Below are positions 44,560 through 54,068 of a stretch of 64,000 nucleotides of DNA, piece after piece. Made by a program: the position numbers and the translations under genes. The DNA comes from Legionella sp. (GTDB lineage Bacteria; Pseudomonadota; Gammaproteobacteria; Legionellales; Legionellaceae), in contig JAOATK010000018.1 of NCBI GenBank assembly GCA_030158115.1, positions 62,001 through 126,000 on the forward strand, in the 5' to 3' direction. A model generated the notes under the pieces. The model was not told the origin of the DNA. It saw only the letters and a program-made list of their open reading frames with translations, and ran no database searches. Numbering within the stretch: the first letter of the stretch is position 1; each line of letters starts with the position of its first letter.

Positions 44560-45647
44560 TGAAAAACATGAGCCATTTTTTTAAATTTTGCTTACTTTAT
44601 GGAATAGCTCATTTATTGACGCCTATTGTTTTTGCTGCTTCCGATAAACCTGATACTGCACAGCAAGCATTACAGCAATTACGTATGTTGCAACAGCGTT
44701 TATCACAAAATAATAATCCTGCTTCTGCTGGAGGTCAGCTTCCATCTTCAGCAGCATTATCGTCACCAGAAAATAAGACTACTCTTCCTTCAGCTGATGA
44801 ATCTGCTTCACAAAATCAGTCGAAGGGAAATAGTGCAGCGAATACAGATCAAGTGATTACATCCAACGATGCGGAACTTATTGATAATAAAGCATTTAAA
44901 GACATGACAAAGACAGTTTATCCTTTGACACCCGAGCAAATTATTGAATTAAAACAAATGCAACAAACCATGGAATACGCTAAGGCTTCAACGCCAGGAA
45001 CTCCACCTAAACCTACTGCTACCTCACAGTTTGTTAATTTATCTCCAGGTTCTACGCCGCCAGTTATCCGCTTAGCTCAGGGATTTGTTTCTTCCTTGGT
45101 TTTTCTTGATTCTACTGGAGCTCCATGGCCTATTTCTGCATATGATCTAGGCGACCCTACCGCATTTAATATTCAATGGGATAAAACCAGTAATACGATT
45201 ATGATCCAGGCCTTAAAATTATATAATTATGGCAATTTAGCGGTTCGCCTAAAAGGTTTAAATACGCCTGTTATGCTAACGCTAATACCTGGACAAAAAG
45301 CGGTGGATTATCGCGTCGATTTGCGGGTTCAGGGTTATGGTCCAAATGCTAAGGATATGCCTTTGGAGGAGGGTATTCCTCCTTCTGCTAGCGAGTTACT
45401 CCTTCATGTTCTGGATGGTGTTCCACCACCAGGAAGTCAACGTTTAGCAGTGAGTGGGGGAGATGCTCGCGCTTGGTTATTCAATAATATGATGTATGTT
45501 AGAACTAATCTTACTATATTGTCACCGGGCTGGTTAGCAAGTATGACTAGTGCAGATGGAACGCATGCTTATGAAATGCAAAAATCCCCGGTTTTATTAG
45601 TGTCCTGGCATGGGAAGGTCATGCAGCTCAAGGTAGAAGGGTTATAA
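44559..45647 (+). CDS. icmK: Dot/Icm outer-membrane core protein IcmK/DotH
   Basis: A 362-residue exported protein with a signal peptide ending PIVFAAS. A low-complexity Gln/Ser/Asn-rich stretch (about residues 40-100) precedes the conserved VirB9-like beta domain (GSTPPVIRLAQGFVSSLVFLDSTGAPWPI, MLTLIPGQKAVDYRVDLRVQGYGPNAK). With DotC, DotD, DotF and DotG it forms the outer-membrane ring. icmE begins at the next base. Confidence 0.97.
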   Translation: MKNMSHFFKFCLLYGIAHLLTPIVFAASDKPDTAQQALQQLRMLQQRLSQNNNPASAGGQLPSSAALSSPENKTTLPSADESASQNQSKGNSAANTDQVITSNDAELIDNKAFKDMTKTVYPLTPEQIIELKQMQQTMEYAKASTPGTPPKPTATSQFVNLSPGSTPPVIRLAQGFVSSLVFLDSTGAPWPISAYDLGDPTAFNIQWDKTSNTIMIQALKLYNYGNLAVRLKGLNTPVMLTLIPGQKAVDYRVDLRVQGYGPNAKDMPLEEGIPPSASELLLHVLDGVPPPGSQRLAVSGGDARAWLFNNMMYVRTNLTILSPGWLASMTSADGTHAYEMQKSPVLLVSWHGKVMQLKVEGL

Positions 45648-48176
45648 ATGGCTGGAAAAAAAGAAAATCTTAAATCACTTTTTTCTAATACTCGTTCACG
45701 AGTAATAATCATTTTTACCGCAGCATTGTTAATACTTGCTGTAGTTATTGGTTATGTGAAATTAAGTTCTATCAATACTGGTCCTGGTGCTTCTGCTGAG
45801 CTGAATAGTGCTCCGGGTAACATTCAGTCAATTCCTGGTGCCCTTGACCCTACGGCTCAATATGCAAAATTACAAGAAGAACAAAATATTACTCAGGCAC
45901 AACAGGCTGAACGTACAGGTGGCAGTGCAATTCCCACCATTATTCGCACACAAACGCTTGGGCAGGGTGTCGGAGTTATAGGTGCTCAAACCGGCGTGGG
46001 TTTTGCGGCTTTGACACGTGAAAATGAAGAAGGCAATCAGAATAGCCTATGGATTCAATCTTTACAAAACAGCGGTTGTTCAAAGGCGTCAATGAATCAG
46101 GTAATCAATGCAGGCGGACAATTAAAAGACTTAAGGGCGGCTTGTAGTTGTGTGCAATTAAAAGATAACGGTTACAGTTTGCAAGATTTAAATCAGGTTT
46201 GTGGTTGTAAAGATTTAAGGGCGGCAGGATATAACGCCCGACAATTAAAAGACGCAGGGTATACTGCTGAACAATTAAAAAATTGTGATTTTAATGCCTG
46301 TGAATTACGTAATGCAGGTTCTACTGCTCAGGCTATGAAAGATGCGGGTTTTTCTGATGATGAATTAAAAGGAGCCGGTTTTTCTGATGCAGATATTAAA
46401 AAAGCCAGCGGCTTACCTGATGGAATCACGGCTGCTGATATATTGAAAAGTGGCTGTGGTGTGGAAGCATTAACTAAATTACGTCAACAAGGTGTGTCAG
46501 CTGCAGCTATTCGTCGTATTAGCGGATGCAGTGTGGAACAGCTTAAAGCCGCAGGCTATAACGCGAATGAATTGAAAGACGCAGGTTTTACTGATGCTGA
46601 CTTAAGAAAGGCAGGTTTTACTCCTGCTCAATCAAAAGCAGCGGGTTATACGGCTAAAGATTTATTAGATGCAGGACTTACTCCCGCAGATCTAACAAAT
46701 GCAGGTTACACAGCGGCTCAAATAAAAGCAGCCCAAGCCTTACCTGATATAGTTGAAATACCTAAAGGGGATTGCACTGTCGTCTCATTACAACAAGCGC
46801 GAGCAAATGGAATAACTCCTACAGCTATCACAAAAACTTTAGGGTGTTCTGCCAGTCCTTTAAAAAATGCGGGTAATACAGCTAAAGAGTTAAGAGATGC
46901 TGGATTTACTGTTGCTGAAGCAAAAAATGCGGGGTTTACTCCTAAAGAGTTGAAAGATGCAGGCTACAATCCTAAAGAACTTAAAGATGCAGGAGTTAGT
47001 GCGAAAGATTTAAAAGACGCAGGATTTACGGTTGCACAGTTAAAGGGTGCTGGTTTTGGGGCAAAAGCGTTAAAAGATGCAGGACTTAATGCGGCACAAC
47101 TAAAAGCTGTTGGATTTGATGCACATGATCTGAAAGAGGCAGGGTTTGATGGGTCTCAATTAAAAGCAGCAGGATTTGGTGCAAAAGATTTAAAAGATGC
47201 AGGATACAGTGCTGTAGATCTTAAAAATGCAGGCTTTATACCAGAAGAATCTCAAGTAGCGGGTTTGGCTAATCCTAATATACAACCAACGGTATCTGCT
47301 GTAACTGGAGTACCGAGCGCCTCAGGAATTGCGCAACAGGCTACAGGTTCTAATCAACAGCTGCAGGCGATTCTAGGCAGACAAAATCAACAAATGGCAG
47401 AACAAAAATATCAGCAAAAAATTCAACAAAAAAGCTCTGATATGTTATCAGCCGCAAACCAAGTGCTAGCAGAGTGGAAAACCGTATCAACGCAAACTTA
47501 TATGGCAGGCACACCTGATGAAAAAGCTATTGCGAACGCCGCTGCAGGAATCGGAACAGGTGCAGCAGAGGGTTCACCAGGTTTTCAGGGTAATGTAGCA
47601 CCTCAAGTGTCGGTGATTAAAACAGGAGATATCCTTTTTGCGGTAATGGATACAGCAGTTAATAGTGACCAGCCAGGCCCTATTCTTGCAACAATTGTAT
47701 CTGGAAAATTGAAGGGGGCTAAACTAATAGGTAGCTTTAATTTGCCGTCCAATTCTAATCAAATGGTAATTACTTTTAATACAATGTCGATTCCAGCCGC
47801 TTTAAATACCATACCAATTGCGGCTTATGCAATTGATCCTAATACGGCAAGAACAGCTCTCTCTAGTAAAACAAATCACCATTATTTATTACGCTATGGT
47901 TCTTTATTTGCGTCTTCATTCATGGAAGGTATCGGTAATGCATTTCAATCAGCAAATACGACGGTAACTATCGGTGGAACGGGTGCGGGTAATGATGTGA
48001 CTGTATCCAATGGTGTTGGTCGATCCACTTTAGAAAATGCGGTGATTGGACTGGCAACAGTAGGTAAGACATGGGGTCAACAAGCGCAACAATTATTTAA
48101 TAAACCGACCACTGTTGAGGTCTACTCGGGTACTCCTTTGGGTATTTTGTTCACACAAGATGTAAAAATTAATTAA
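45648..48176 (+). CDS. icmE: Dot/Icm core protein IcmE/DotG
   Basis: An 842-residue protein spanning both membranes. One membrane helix (about residues 20-38), then a large repeat region (about 140-540), then a VirB10-like C-terminal domain (about 610-842: GDILFAVMDTAVNSDQPGPILATIVSG, GVGRSTLENAVIGLATVG). The repeat consists of 10-residue units of type xAKDLKDAGF grouped in three blocks. L. pneumophila DotG is over 1,000 residues, so this version is shorter, mainly in the repeat. DotG forms the central channel. Confidence 0.97.
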   Translation: MAGKKENLKSLFSNTRSRVIIIFTAALLILAVVIGYVKLSSINTGPGASAELNSAPGNIQSIPGALDPTAQYAKLQEEQNITQAQQAERTGGSAIPTIIRTQTLGQGVGVIGAQTGVGFAALTRENEEGNQNSLWIQSLQNSGCSKASMNQVINAGGQLKDLRAACSCVQLKDNGYSLQDLNQVCGCKDLRAAGYNARQLKDAGYTAEQLKNCDFNACELRNAGSTAQAMKDAGFSDDELKGAGFSDADIKKASGLPDGITAADILKSGCGVEALTKLRQQGVSAAAIRRISGCSVEQLKAAGYNANELKDAGFTDADLRKAGFTPAQSKAAGYTAKDLLDAGLTPADLTNAGYTAAQIKAAQALPDIVEIPKGDCTVVSLQQARANGITPTAITKTLGCSASPLKNAGNTAKELRDAGFTVAEAKNAGFTPKELKDAGYNPKELKDAGVSAKDLKDAGFTVAQLKGAGFGAKALKDAGLNAAQLKAVGFDAHDLKEAGFDGSQLKAAGFGAKDLKDAGYSAVDLKNAGFIPEESQVAGLANPNIQPTVSAVTGVPSASGIAQQATGSNQQLQAILGRQNQQMAEQKYQQKIQQKSSDMLSAANQVLAEWKTVSTQTYMAGTPDEKAIANAAAGIGTGAAEGSPGFQGNVAPQVSVIKTGDILFAVMDTAVNSDQPGPILATIVSGKLKGAKLIGSFNLPSNSNQMVITFNTMSIPAALNTIPIAAYAIDPNTARTALSSKTNHHYLLRYGSLFASSFMEGIGNAFQSANTTVTIGGTGAGNDVTVSNGVGRSTLENAVIGLATVGKTWGQQAQQLFNKPTTVEVYSGTPLGILFTQDVKIN
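46069..47270 (+). repeat. Decapeptide repeat region of icmE in three cysteine-bounded blocks
   Basis: I count about 27 clear units with consensus [FY]-[TSN]-A-x-[DEQ]-L-K-[DAN]-A-G in blocks of about 6, 7 and 14. Non-decameric spacers SGCGVEALTKLRQQGVSAAA and GDCTVVSLQQARANGITPTA separate them, and each is followed by IxxxxGC, after which the decamers restart. Confidence 0.85.
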
Positions 48177-48193
48177 TTTGATGGCAGAGAATA

Positions 48194-48997
48194 ATGGCAG
48201 ATAACGATCAAAATGATGAATACAAGTTCGATGAACATGATCCATTGGAAAATAATTCTCAAGAGGATGATATCTATAGCTCTAGTGAATCTATATCTCC
48301 AGAACAATCACTAGAACCCCCCCAAAGTGATGTAAAGCGAAATGCTTTAATTGCGGTAGGACTGATTGTCTTTATTGTCATTATGTATAAGCTTATTGCA
48401 GGATTGTTCTTTGGGAAAAGTAGTGTAGAGGAAACAAAAACAAGCATTAATTCCGCCCCTATTACGGCAAGTCAACCTCTGCAGACAGAAATTCCACCAG
48501 AGCCTCAACTTGTTCAACAAGCGCCGACTGTAGTGCCAGATAATAATGCGGCACTAAAACAGCAAGTTGATTCTATTGAAGCCAGCGAGCAAAATCTTCA
48601 ATCACAGGTCAGCTCAATGAACGACCAAATTAATAACATGAATAATAATATTGCAAATTTAAGCTCACAAATTACTAAACTAGATCAGATTATTAGTGAT
48701 TTATCGACGTTGGTAAATAAACAGTCAGAAGAAATTAGTGTTTTGATGCTGCGCACTCAACCTAAACCAGTAAAGCGTGCTCATTCCCCACGACATGCAC
48801 AATCAGCAACTATTTATTATATTAACGCGGTTATTCCGGGTCGAGCTTGGCTAATTAGTACAAATGGTTCTACACTTACAGTAAGGGAAGGAACACTAGT
48901 CCCAGGATATGGGGTGGTGAAACTAATTGATTCAATACAGGGTCGGATACTCACTACGTCAGGGCGGATAATTAAATTTAGTCAAGCAGATAGTTGA
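48194..48997 (+). CDS. icmG: Dot/Icm protein IcmG/DotF
   Basis: A 267-residue bitopic protein: acidic cytosolic N-terminus (about 50 residues), one membrane helix (about residues 51-72), a periplasmic coiled coil (about 118-180, SEQNLQSQVSSMNDQINNMN and following) and a C-terminal globular domain starting at YYINAVIPGRAWLIS. This order is characteristic of DotF. It binds the core complex and has been linked to substrate recognition. Confidence 0.95.
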   Translation: MADNDQNDEYKFDEHDPLENNSQEDDIYSSSESISPEQSLEPPQSDVKRNALIAVGLIVFIVIMYKLIAGLFFGKSSVEETKTSINSAPITASQPLQTEIPPEPQLVQQAPTVVPDNNAALKQQVDSIEASEQNLQSQVSSMNDQINNMNNNIANLSSQITKLDQIISDLSTLVNKQSEEISVLMLRTQPKPVKRAHSPRHAQSATIYYINAVIPGRAWLISTNGSTLTVREGTLVPGYGVVKLIDSIQGRILTTSGRIIKFSQADS

Positions 48998-49006
48998 GGC
49001 ATATAT

Positions 49007-49582
49007 ATGGCTGATACAACATGTACAGGCGGAGCGTGCTGGCTTGCAAGCCAGGTAGATATTTTAACTAATATTGCCAATTCCTTGGTTCCTGTGCAAC
49101 GCATGATTACAGGAGGCGCTTATATTTTAGGTTGTGCCTTTTTATTTAAGGCAATCTATACCTTGAAGATATATGGTGAATCTAAAACGATGATGTCTAG
49201 TCATTCCAGTGCTAAAGAGCCAGTAGTTTATTTAATGGTAGGTGCCATACTTATTTATTTTCCAACAGCGTTTGAAGTATTTATGCAGTCTACTTTTGGC
49301 TACCAAAATATTCTTCAGTATGCTCCTGTCAATTCCAATAATAAGGCACTTGACACGCTATTTGGTAATGGTAGTGCAGTAGGGAAGCCTTTGGCAACTA
49401 TCATTCAAGTTATAGGACTGGTTGCTTTTGTACGAGGTTGGGTATTAATTGCTCGCTCTGCGTCACAAGGGCAGCCTCCAGGAGGAACGGGAAAAGGTTT
49501 AGTGCATGTTTTCGGAGGAATTTTAGCAATCAATATTGTCGGCACTATCAATATGATTAATAATACTTTATATGGTACCTGA
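49007..49582 (+). CDS. icmC: Dot/Icm membrane protein IcmC/DotE
   Basis: A 191-residue protein with hydrophobic segments near residues 35-50, 72-90 and 128-150. ASQVDILTNIANSLVPVQRMITGGAYILGCAFLFKAIYTLK is a family signature. Paralogous to IcmD and to DotV. Role in the inner membrane is undefined. Located ten bases after icmG. Confidence 0.95.
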   Translation: MADTTCTGGACWLASQVDILTNIANSLVPVQRMITGGAYILGCAFLFKAIYTLKIYGESKTMMSSHSSAKEPVVYLMVGAILIYFPTAFEVFMQSTFGYQNILQYAPVNSNNKALDTLFGNGSAVGKPLATIIQVIGLVAFVRGWVLIARSASQGQPPGGTGKGLVHVFGGILAINIVGTINMINNTLYGT

Positions 49583-49626
49583 TTATAAATCACCATAATT
49601 TTTATTACTTAAACTGGGAGAAAAAA

Positions 49627-50031
49627 GTGAGTACTAAAGTCATTAATAAAACAGGTTACAAGTATTGGCTGAGCAGTATTGCTTGCCTTAGCTTGATTGC
49701 CTTAGTTTGCCAAGATGCAGTTGCTGGGGGGAATATGACTATAGGTGCGATGGCCTCATCAATTACTGCATCATTCACTAATTTAACTAAGTTAATTACA
49801 GCAGGCTCTTATTTAGCCGGGCTAGGATTTTCTATTGGTGCTATCATGAAGTTTAAACAGCATAAAGATAATCCAACTCAAATTCCAATTGGCACACCAA
49901 TAGCTTTGGTTTTCATTGCTGCCGCGTTATTGTTCCTACCTTCAATTTTGGGTGTAACAGGAGCAACTATGTTCGGAAGTTCCGGTGGTAAAACAGCAGG
50001 ACCTACAGGAACTGTCTATACAAGTTCATAA
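49627..50031 (+). CDS. icmD: Dot/Icm membrane protein IcmD/DotP
   Basis: A 134-residue protein starting with GTG at 49627 (gggag six bases upstream). An N-terminal signal-like helix (about residues 14-34) is followed by two hydrophobic segments (about 55-75, 97-115). TIGAMASSITASFTNLTKLITAGSYLAGLGFSIGAIMKFKQHKDNP is shared with IcmC and DotV. An intrinsic terminator follows 10 bases later. Confidence 0.94.
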   Translation: MSTKVINKTGYKYWLSSIACLSLIALVCQDAVAGGNMTIGAMASSITASFTNLTKLITAGSYLAGLGFSIGAIMKFKQHKDNPTQIPIGTPIALVFIAAALLFLPSILGVTGATMFGSSGGKTAGPTGTVYTSS

Positions 50032-50041
50032 TGGTTATTCT

Positions 50042-50080
50042 ATTCTTAATCTCTCCTCCATTGGGGAGATTAAGAATTTT
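50042..50080 (+). terminator. Strong intrinsic terminator after icmD
   Basis: attcttaatctc pairs perfectly with gagattaagaat (12 bases, 12-base spacer), followed by ttttaatttt. It ends the icmN(or icmP)-to-icmD transcription unit and separates it from icmJ-icmB. Confidence 0.88.
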
Positions 50081-50169
50081 AATTTTGGATAAATGTAACT
50101 CCACAAGTCCATCGTCTGGAGCGTGGGGTTATTAATAAATAATTATTGCAGGCAACGTGGGCCAAAAAT

Positions 50170-50796
50170 ATGGCAACAAATCCAGAAAAAGATAAGTTGA
50201 AATTAATGGCGACCCCTGGCTCATGGCGCTTGTATTCAGCTAGAAAAGTAGACGAAAAATTTAAGTCATATCAAGAAAAAGTTTTTCAACGAGATAAATA
50301 TACCTGCCAATTTTGCGGGTTTCAAGCTCGCCTATTTCAAGAGGTTATTAATCTTGATAATGACTATACAAATAATAAATTATCTAATTTAGTCACTTCA
50401 TGTTGCTTTTGTGCTCAGTGCTTTTTTATAGAATCAGTCGGTGTTGGTGGTTATGGGGGTGGAACCTTAATTTATTTACCCGAACTCACACAAACTGAAT
50501 TAAATAGCATGTGCCATGTATTATTCTGTGCTATTACTAATAACACTGGATATAAAGCAAGTGCCCAGAATATTTACCGCAGTTTTAAATTTCGTTCACA
50601 AATAGTTGAAGAAAAATTTGGCGAAGGAACTAGTGATCCAGCCATGTTTGGCCAACTTATGATTGATTCAAATGTTAAGGATGAAGAGAGACGAGCTCAA
50701 TTATTCCAAAACATACTCTTGTTGCCGTCACGAGCAAAGTTTCGTAAACAAATAGAAAGATGGGCTGCTAGTGCCTTAGAAGAAATTTCAAGTTAG
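50170..50796 (+). CDS. icmJ: Dot/Icm coupling complex protein IcmJ/DotN
   Basis: A 208-residue protein from the ATG at 50170, equal in length to L. pneumophila IcmJ; a TTG eight codons upstream is unlikely. Zn-binding Cys residues are visible in YTCQFCGFQ and SCCFCAQCFF, the HNH-like fold described for DotN. FKSYQEKVFQRDKYTCQFCG and GVGGYGGGTLIYLPELTQTELN are almost identical to what I remember of the family. DotN binds the DotL C-terminal region. Confidence 0.97.
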   Translation: MATNPEKDKLKLMATPGSWRLYSARKVDEKFKSYQEKVFQRDKYTCQFCGFQARLFQEVINLDNDYTNNKLSNLVTSCCFCAQCFFIESVGVGGYGGGTLIYLPELTQTELNSMCHVLFCAITNNTGYKASAQNIYRSFKFRSQIVEEKFGEGTSDPAMFGQLMIDSNVKDEERRAQLFQNILLLPSRAKFRKQIERWAASALEEISS

Positions 50797-50895
50797 TAGG
50801 ATATGAATAAAGTATGGCTAGGGCTCTTACAATAAAACCGCAGTTTTAACGTACCCAAGTTAATAGGGTTTGTATAATAAAAAGTGAGGATAGGG

Positions 50896-53800
50896 ATGGC
50901 GCATTGGTCAGAATCATTTTTTGAGGGAGTTGATACCTTCTTTGCCTGGCTAAGTACTTCGCTCAAGCAAACGACAGAATCCTATATTGATTTAGAAACA
51001 GCAGATAGTCCGACTGTTTTGGTCAATCATGATGGTTCTTTAGTGTCCGTAATAAAAATAGAGGGAATTTCAGCCCTTGCTGGCGCATCGGAATTTGAGA
51101 CTTTGGTTTCTGGTTTAAGTAATGCTTTTCAAGGAGCGATGGGCCGACCTGGTCATGCCTTGCAAGTCTACTTCAGTCATGACAAGCAAAATATAAAGAA
51201 ATTAATAGGAGATATTTATTCTCCTGCAATAGCTACAGCAGAACGATTAGATCTTAATTTAAACGATTTATTTGAAGAGCGCACCGAATACATGGCACAG
51301 TATTGTGCCGAAGAGCGAGTGTATTTTGTATTAATTACTCGTCCATTCAATTTAACGAGTGAGCAACTTAAAGCATCTAATAAAGCAAAGATGAAGATGC
51401 TTAAAGACACTAAGGCCCCTCCTTTTAAAAACAGCCAAACCATTTATGCAGCTGTACCTGAACTTCGTGATACTCATGATGCTTACGTTCGCGCTATAGT
51501 AAACGATCTAGATAGTCTGCATTTATTTGGTAAGTTACTAGAGGTTCATGAAGCTGTTCATGCAATTCGGATGACAGCTGATCCTGATTTTACTGCGGAT
51601 GATTGGGTGCCTAGCCTGCCTGGCGATAAAATCACAGTAAGAGAGTACAATAGTTTTGAGGGTGATCCATCTGATTTATTATGGCCATCTTTGGCAAAGC
51701 AGGTGCTTCCCCGTGACGCTGAGGTTTTAGATTTACGTACAGTGCGCGTTGGCGACAAAATTTATTCATCGACTTATCTGGATTTGTTTCCTAAAGATGT
51801 AAGACCATTTATTCAATTATTTTCACGTATTTTGCCGGCCCATATTCCCTGGCGAATTTCATTTTTAATTGAAAGCGAAGGTCTCAGTACGATAAAGCTT
51901 AAAGGCCTTTTAGCGGCCATTTTAAGTTTTAGCTCAGCACAAAACCGTTTAATCAGCGATTCAGTCAATTTACTCCAATATTTAAATTTAAACACGGATG
52001 AATCCATTGTTCGGTTACGAGTTGTGGCCTCAACTTGGGCACCAGAAGGTCAAATTCCTTTATTGCGACAAAGAAGCTCTGAGTTGGTCAAAGCGATTCA
52101 AGGTTGGGGATCTACGGATGTGTCAGAGATTTGTGGCGATCCTTTTGCGGGTTTTGTGTCAGGCATGCTTGCGAGTACGTTAAATAGTACCGCTGTTCCT
52201 GCAGTTGCACCACTAAGTGCCGTTGTTTCTATGTTACCTATTACGCGTCCTGCCTCTCCATGGGAAAAAGGCGCTCTACTATTTAGATCACCCGATGGAA
52301 AACCTTGGCCATTTCAACCAGGTTCCACAGAGCAAACGACTTGGATTGATTTGGTTTATGCGCGTCCAGGCTCGGGTAAGTCGGTTTTATCTAATGCGAT
52401 TAATTTAGCATTATGTCTTTCTGGTGGTTTATTGCGTTTGCCACGCATCGCAATTATTGATATTGGTCCTTCAAGTAGTGGCCTTATCTCGCTGTTGCAA
52501 GAAGCCTTACCAGCATCAAAGCGACATTTGGTTGCTTATCATCGTTTAAGAATGACTCCCGAATATTCAATTAATCCTTTTGATACCCAACTCGGTTGTC
52601 GTTACCCAACGGCTTTGGAGCGAGCTTTTTTAGTTAATTTTATGACATTGCTTACTACCCCCTTAGGTGCTGAAAAACCTTATGATGGGATGCCTGATTT
52701 AGCAGGTATGGTTGTTGATGAGTTATATAAAAGTATGGCTGATGAGTTTAATCCTACACCCTATTCTCCTGGGGTAGAGTCATTTTTGGATACTATTTTA
52801 GAAGAAATTGGCTTTGTTCGGGACTCGAAATCGACTTGGTGGGAAGTCACTGATGCCCTTTATTCTGCAGGGTTTGTACATGAGGCGATGCTAGCTCAAC
52901 GTTATGCAATGCCTTTATTAGCAGACGCGGCATCCATTTGTCGCACCTCTTCTATTGAAGATTTATATGAACGAATTACTGCGCCTACTGGAGAATCATT
53001 AATTAATGCATTTTCGCGAATGATTTCTTCCTCAGTGCGGGAATATCCTATTTTATCGAGGGTTACTGCTTTTGATATCGGGGATGCTCGTGTGGTTTCA
53101 TTGGATCTGGATGAGGTCGCTAAAAGTGGAGGCGATGCTGCTGACCGACAAACTGCTGTGATGTATATGATCGCACGCTATGTTTTAGCTCGGCATTATT
53201 ATCTAACCGAAGAAAGTCTAACTAATATACCCGAACAATATAAAGAATATCACAAAGAAAGAGTTCATGAGATTCGCGAAGATCATAAGCGTATTGTTTA
53301 TGATGAATTTCATCGCACCTCTAAATCTGCTGCTGTGCGTGAACAGGTGATTATTGATATGCGGGAAGGGCGAAAATGGAAAGTACAAATTGCCTTATTA
53401 TCACAATCAGTAGATGACTTTGATCCTATCATGATTGATTTTGCTACCTCCATTTACATCATGGATGCTGGTCCATCTCAGGCTATAGATAAAACCACTG
53501 CTATTTTTGGACTGTCTGATACTGCAAAAGCAGCATTACGCAATCGGGTGCATGGCCCACGGCAAGGTGGAGCCACTTTTCTAGCACAGTTTGCTACTAA
53601 AACAGGTGTTAACGTGCAATTATTAACGTTAACACTGGGTCCAGTAGAGTTGTGGGCTTTTAGTACTACAGCTGAAGATGCTGCGGTGCGAAATAATTTA
53701 TATCGTCACTTAGGCCCTGGTGAAGCCAGACGTCTGTTAGCTGCCTTATTCCCTAACGGTTCTGTTGCTAAAGAACTTGAAAATCGTTTAGGTAGTATGA

Positions 53801-53925
53801 AAGAAAAAACAGGATTAATTGAAGAGGAAATGAAAGAAAGTCTTATGGAACAATTAATTAATGACATTCTTGACGCTTATTCAAAAAATCCAGATGTGAA
53901 GAGTTTGCCTGCTAAAAATACATAG
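50896..53925 (+). CDS. icmB: Dot/Icm ATPase IcmB/DotO
   Basis: A 1009-residue VirB4-like ATPase energising the system at the cytoplasmic face. The ATG at 50896 follows gaggatagg; a GTG 12 bases upstream is less likely. Walker A ARPGSGKSVLSNAI lies near residue 490 and Walker B RIVYDEFHRTSK near residue 800. The length equals that of L. pneumophila DotO. Last Icm gene of the cluster here: icmF and icmH do not follow. Confidence 0.98.
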   Translation: MAHWSESFFEGVDTFFAWLSTSLKQTTESYIDLETADSPTVLVNHDGSLVSVIKIEGISALAGASEFETLVSGLSNAFQGAMGRPGHALQVYFSHDKQNIKKLIGDIYSPAIATAERLDLNLNDLFEERTEYMAQYCAEERVYFVLITRPFNLTSEQLKASNKAKMKMLKDTKAPPFKNSQTIYAAVPELRDTHDAYVRAIVNDLDSLHLFGKLLEVHEAVHAIRMTADPDFTADDWVPSLPGDKITVREYNSFEGDPSDLLWPSLAKQVLPRDAEVLDLRTVRVGDKIYSSTYLDLFPKDVRPFIQLFSRILPAHIPWRISFLIESEGLSTIKLKGLLAAILSFSSAQNRLISDSVNLLQYLNLNTDESIVRLRVVASTWAPEGQIPLLRQRSSELVKAIQGWGSTDVSEICGDPFAGFVSGMLASTLNSTAVPAVAPLSAVVSMLPITRPASPWEKGALLFRSPDGKPWPFQPGSTEQTTWIDLVYARPGSGKSVLSNAINLALCLSGGLLRLPRIAIIDIGPSSSGLISLLQEALPASKRHLVAYHRLRMTPEYSINPFDTQLGCRYPTALERAFLVNFMTLLTTPLGAEKPYDGMPDLAGMVVDELYKSMADEFNPTPYSPGVESFLDTILEEIGFVRDSKSTWWEVTDALYSAGFVHEAMLAQRYAMPLLADAASICRTSSIEDLYERITAPTGESLINAFSRMISSSVREYPILSRVTAFDIGDARVVSLDLDEVAKSGGDAADRQTAVMYMIARYVLARHYYLTEESLTNIPEQYKEYHKERVHEIREDHKRIVYDEFHRTSKSAAVREQVIIDMREGRKWKVQIALLSQSVDDFDPIMIDFATSIYIMDAGPSQAIDKTTAIFGLSDTAKAALRNRVHGPRQGGATFLAQFATKTGVNVQLLTLTLGPVELWAFSTTAEDAAVRNNLYRHLGPGEARRLLAALFPNGSVAKELENRLGSMKEKTGLIEEEMKESLMEQLINDILDAYSKNPDVKSLPAKNT

Positions 53926-53987
53926 TCAGATTAGCCTAGATTGACTGAGGCTGTGAGAAATCTCCTCCTTTTTCTCGGTGCAAAAGT

Positions 53988-54027
53988 CTTCTTGCAGGTT
54001 TATCTAAAACCCAAGACCTGCAAGAAG
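53988..54027. terminator. Hairpin between convergent icmB and symporter genes
   Basis: cttcttgcaggt and acctgcaagaag form a perfect 12-base stem with a 16-base loop. On the minus strand it is followed by CTTTTG; on the plus strand there is no T-run. Likely a terminator for one or both convergent genes. Confidence 0.55.
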
Positions 54028-54068
54028 GCTCTGAGAGCTCATAAAAATGAGACCATAGATCTATCTGT

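Noticed and set aside
46069..47270. icmE decamer array considered as a pentapeptide-repeat protein or a DNA-level tandem array
   Set aside because: The repeat is at protein level with diverged codons and belongs to the known DotG repeat region; it is not an independent gene or satellite.
50873..50878. TATAAT just before icmB as a promoter
   Set aside because: It is only 18 bases from the start codon and has no clear -35 partner, so it is not reliable enough to list as a feature.
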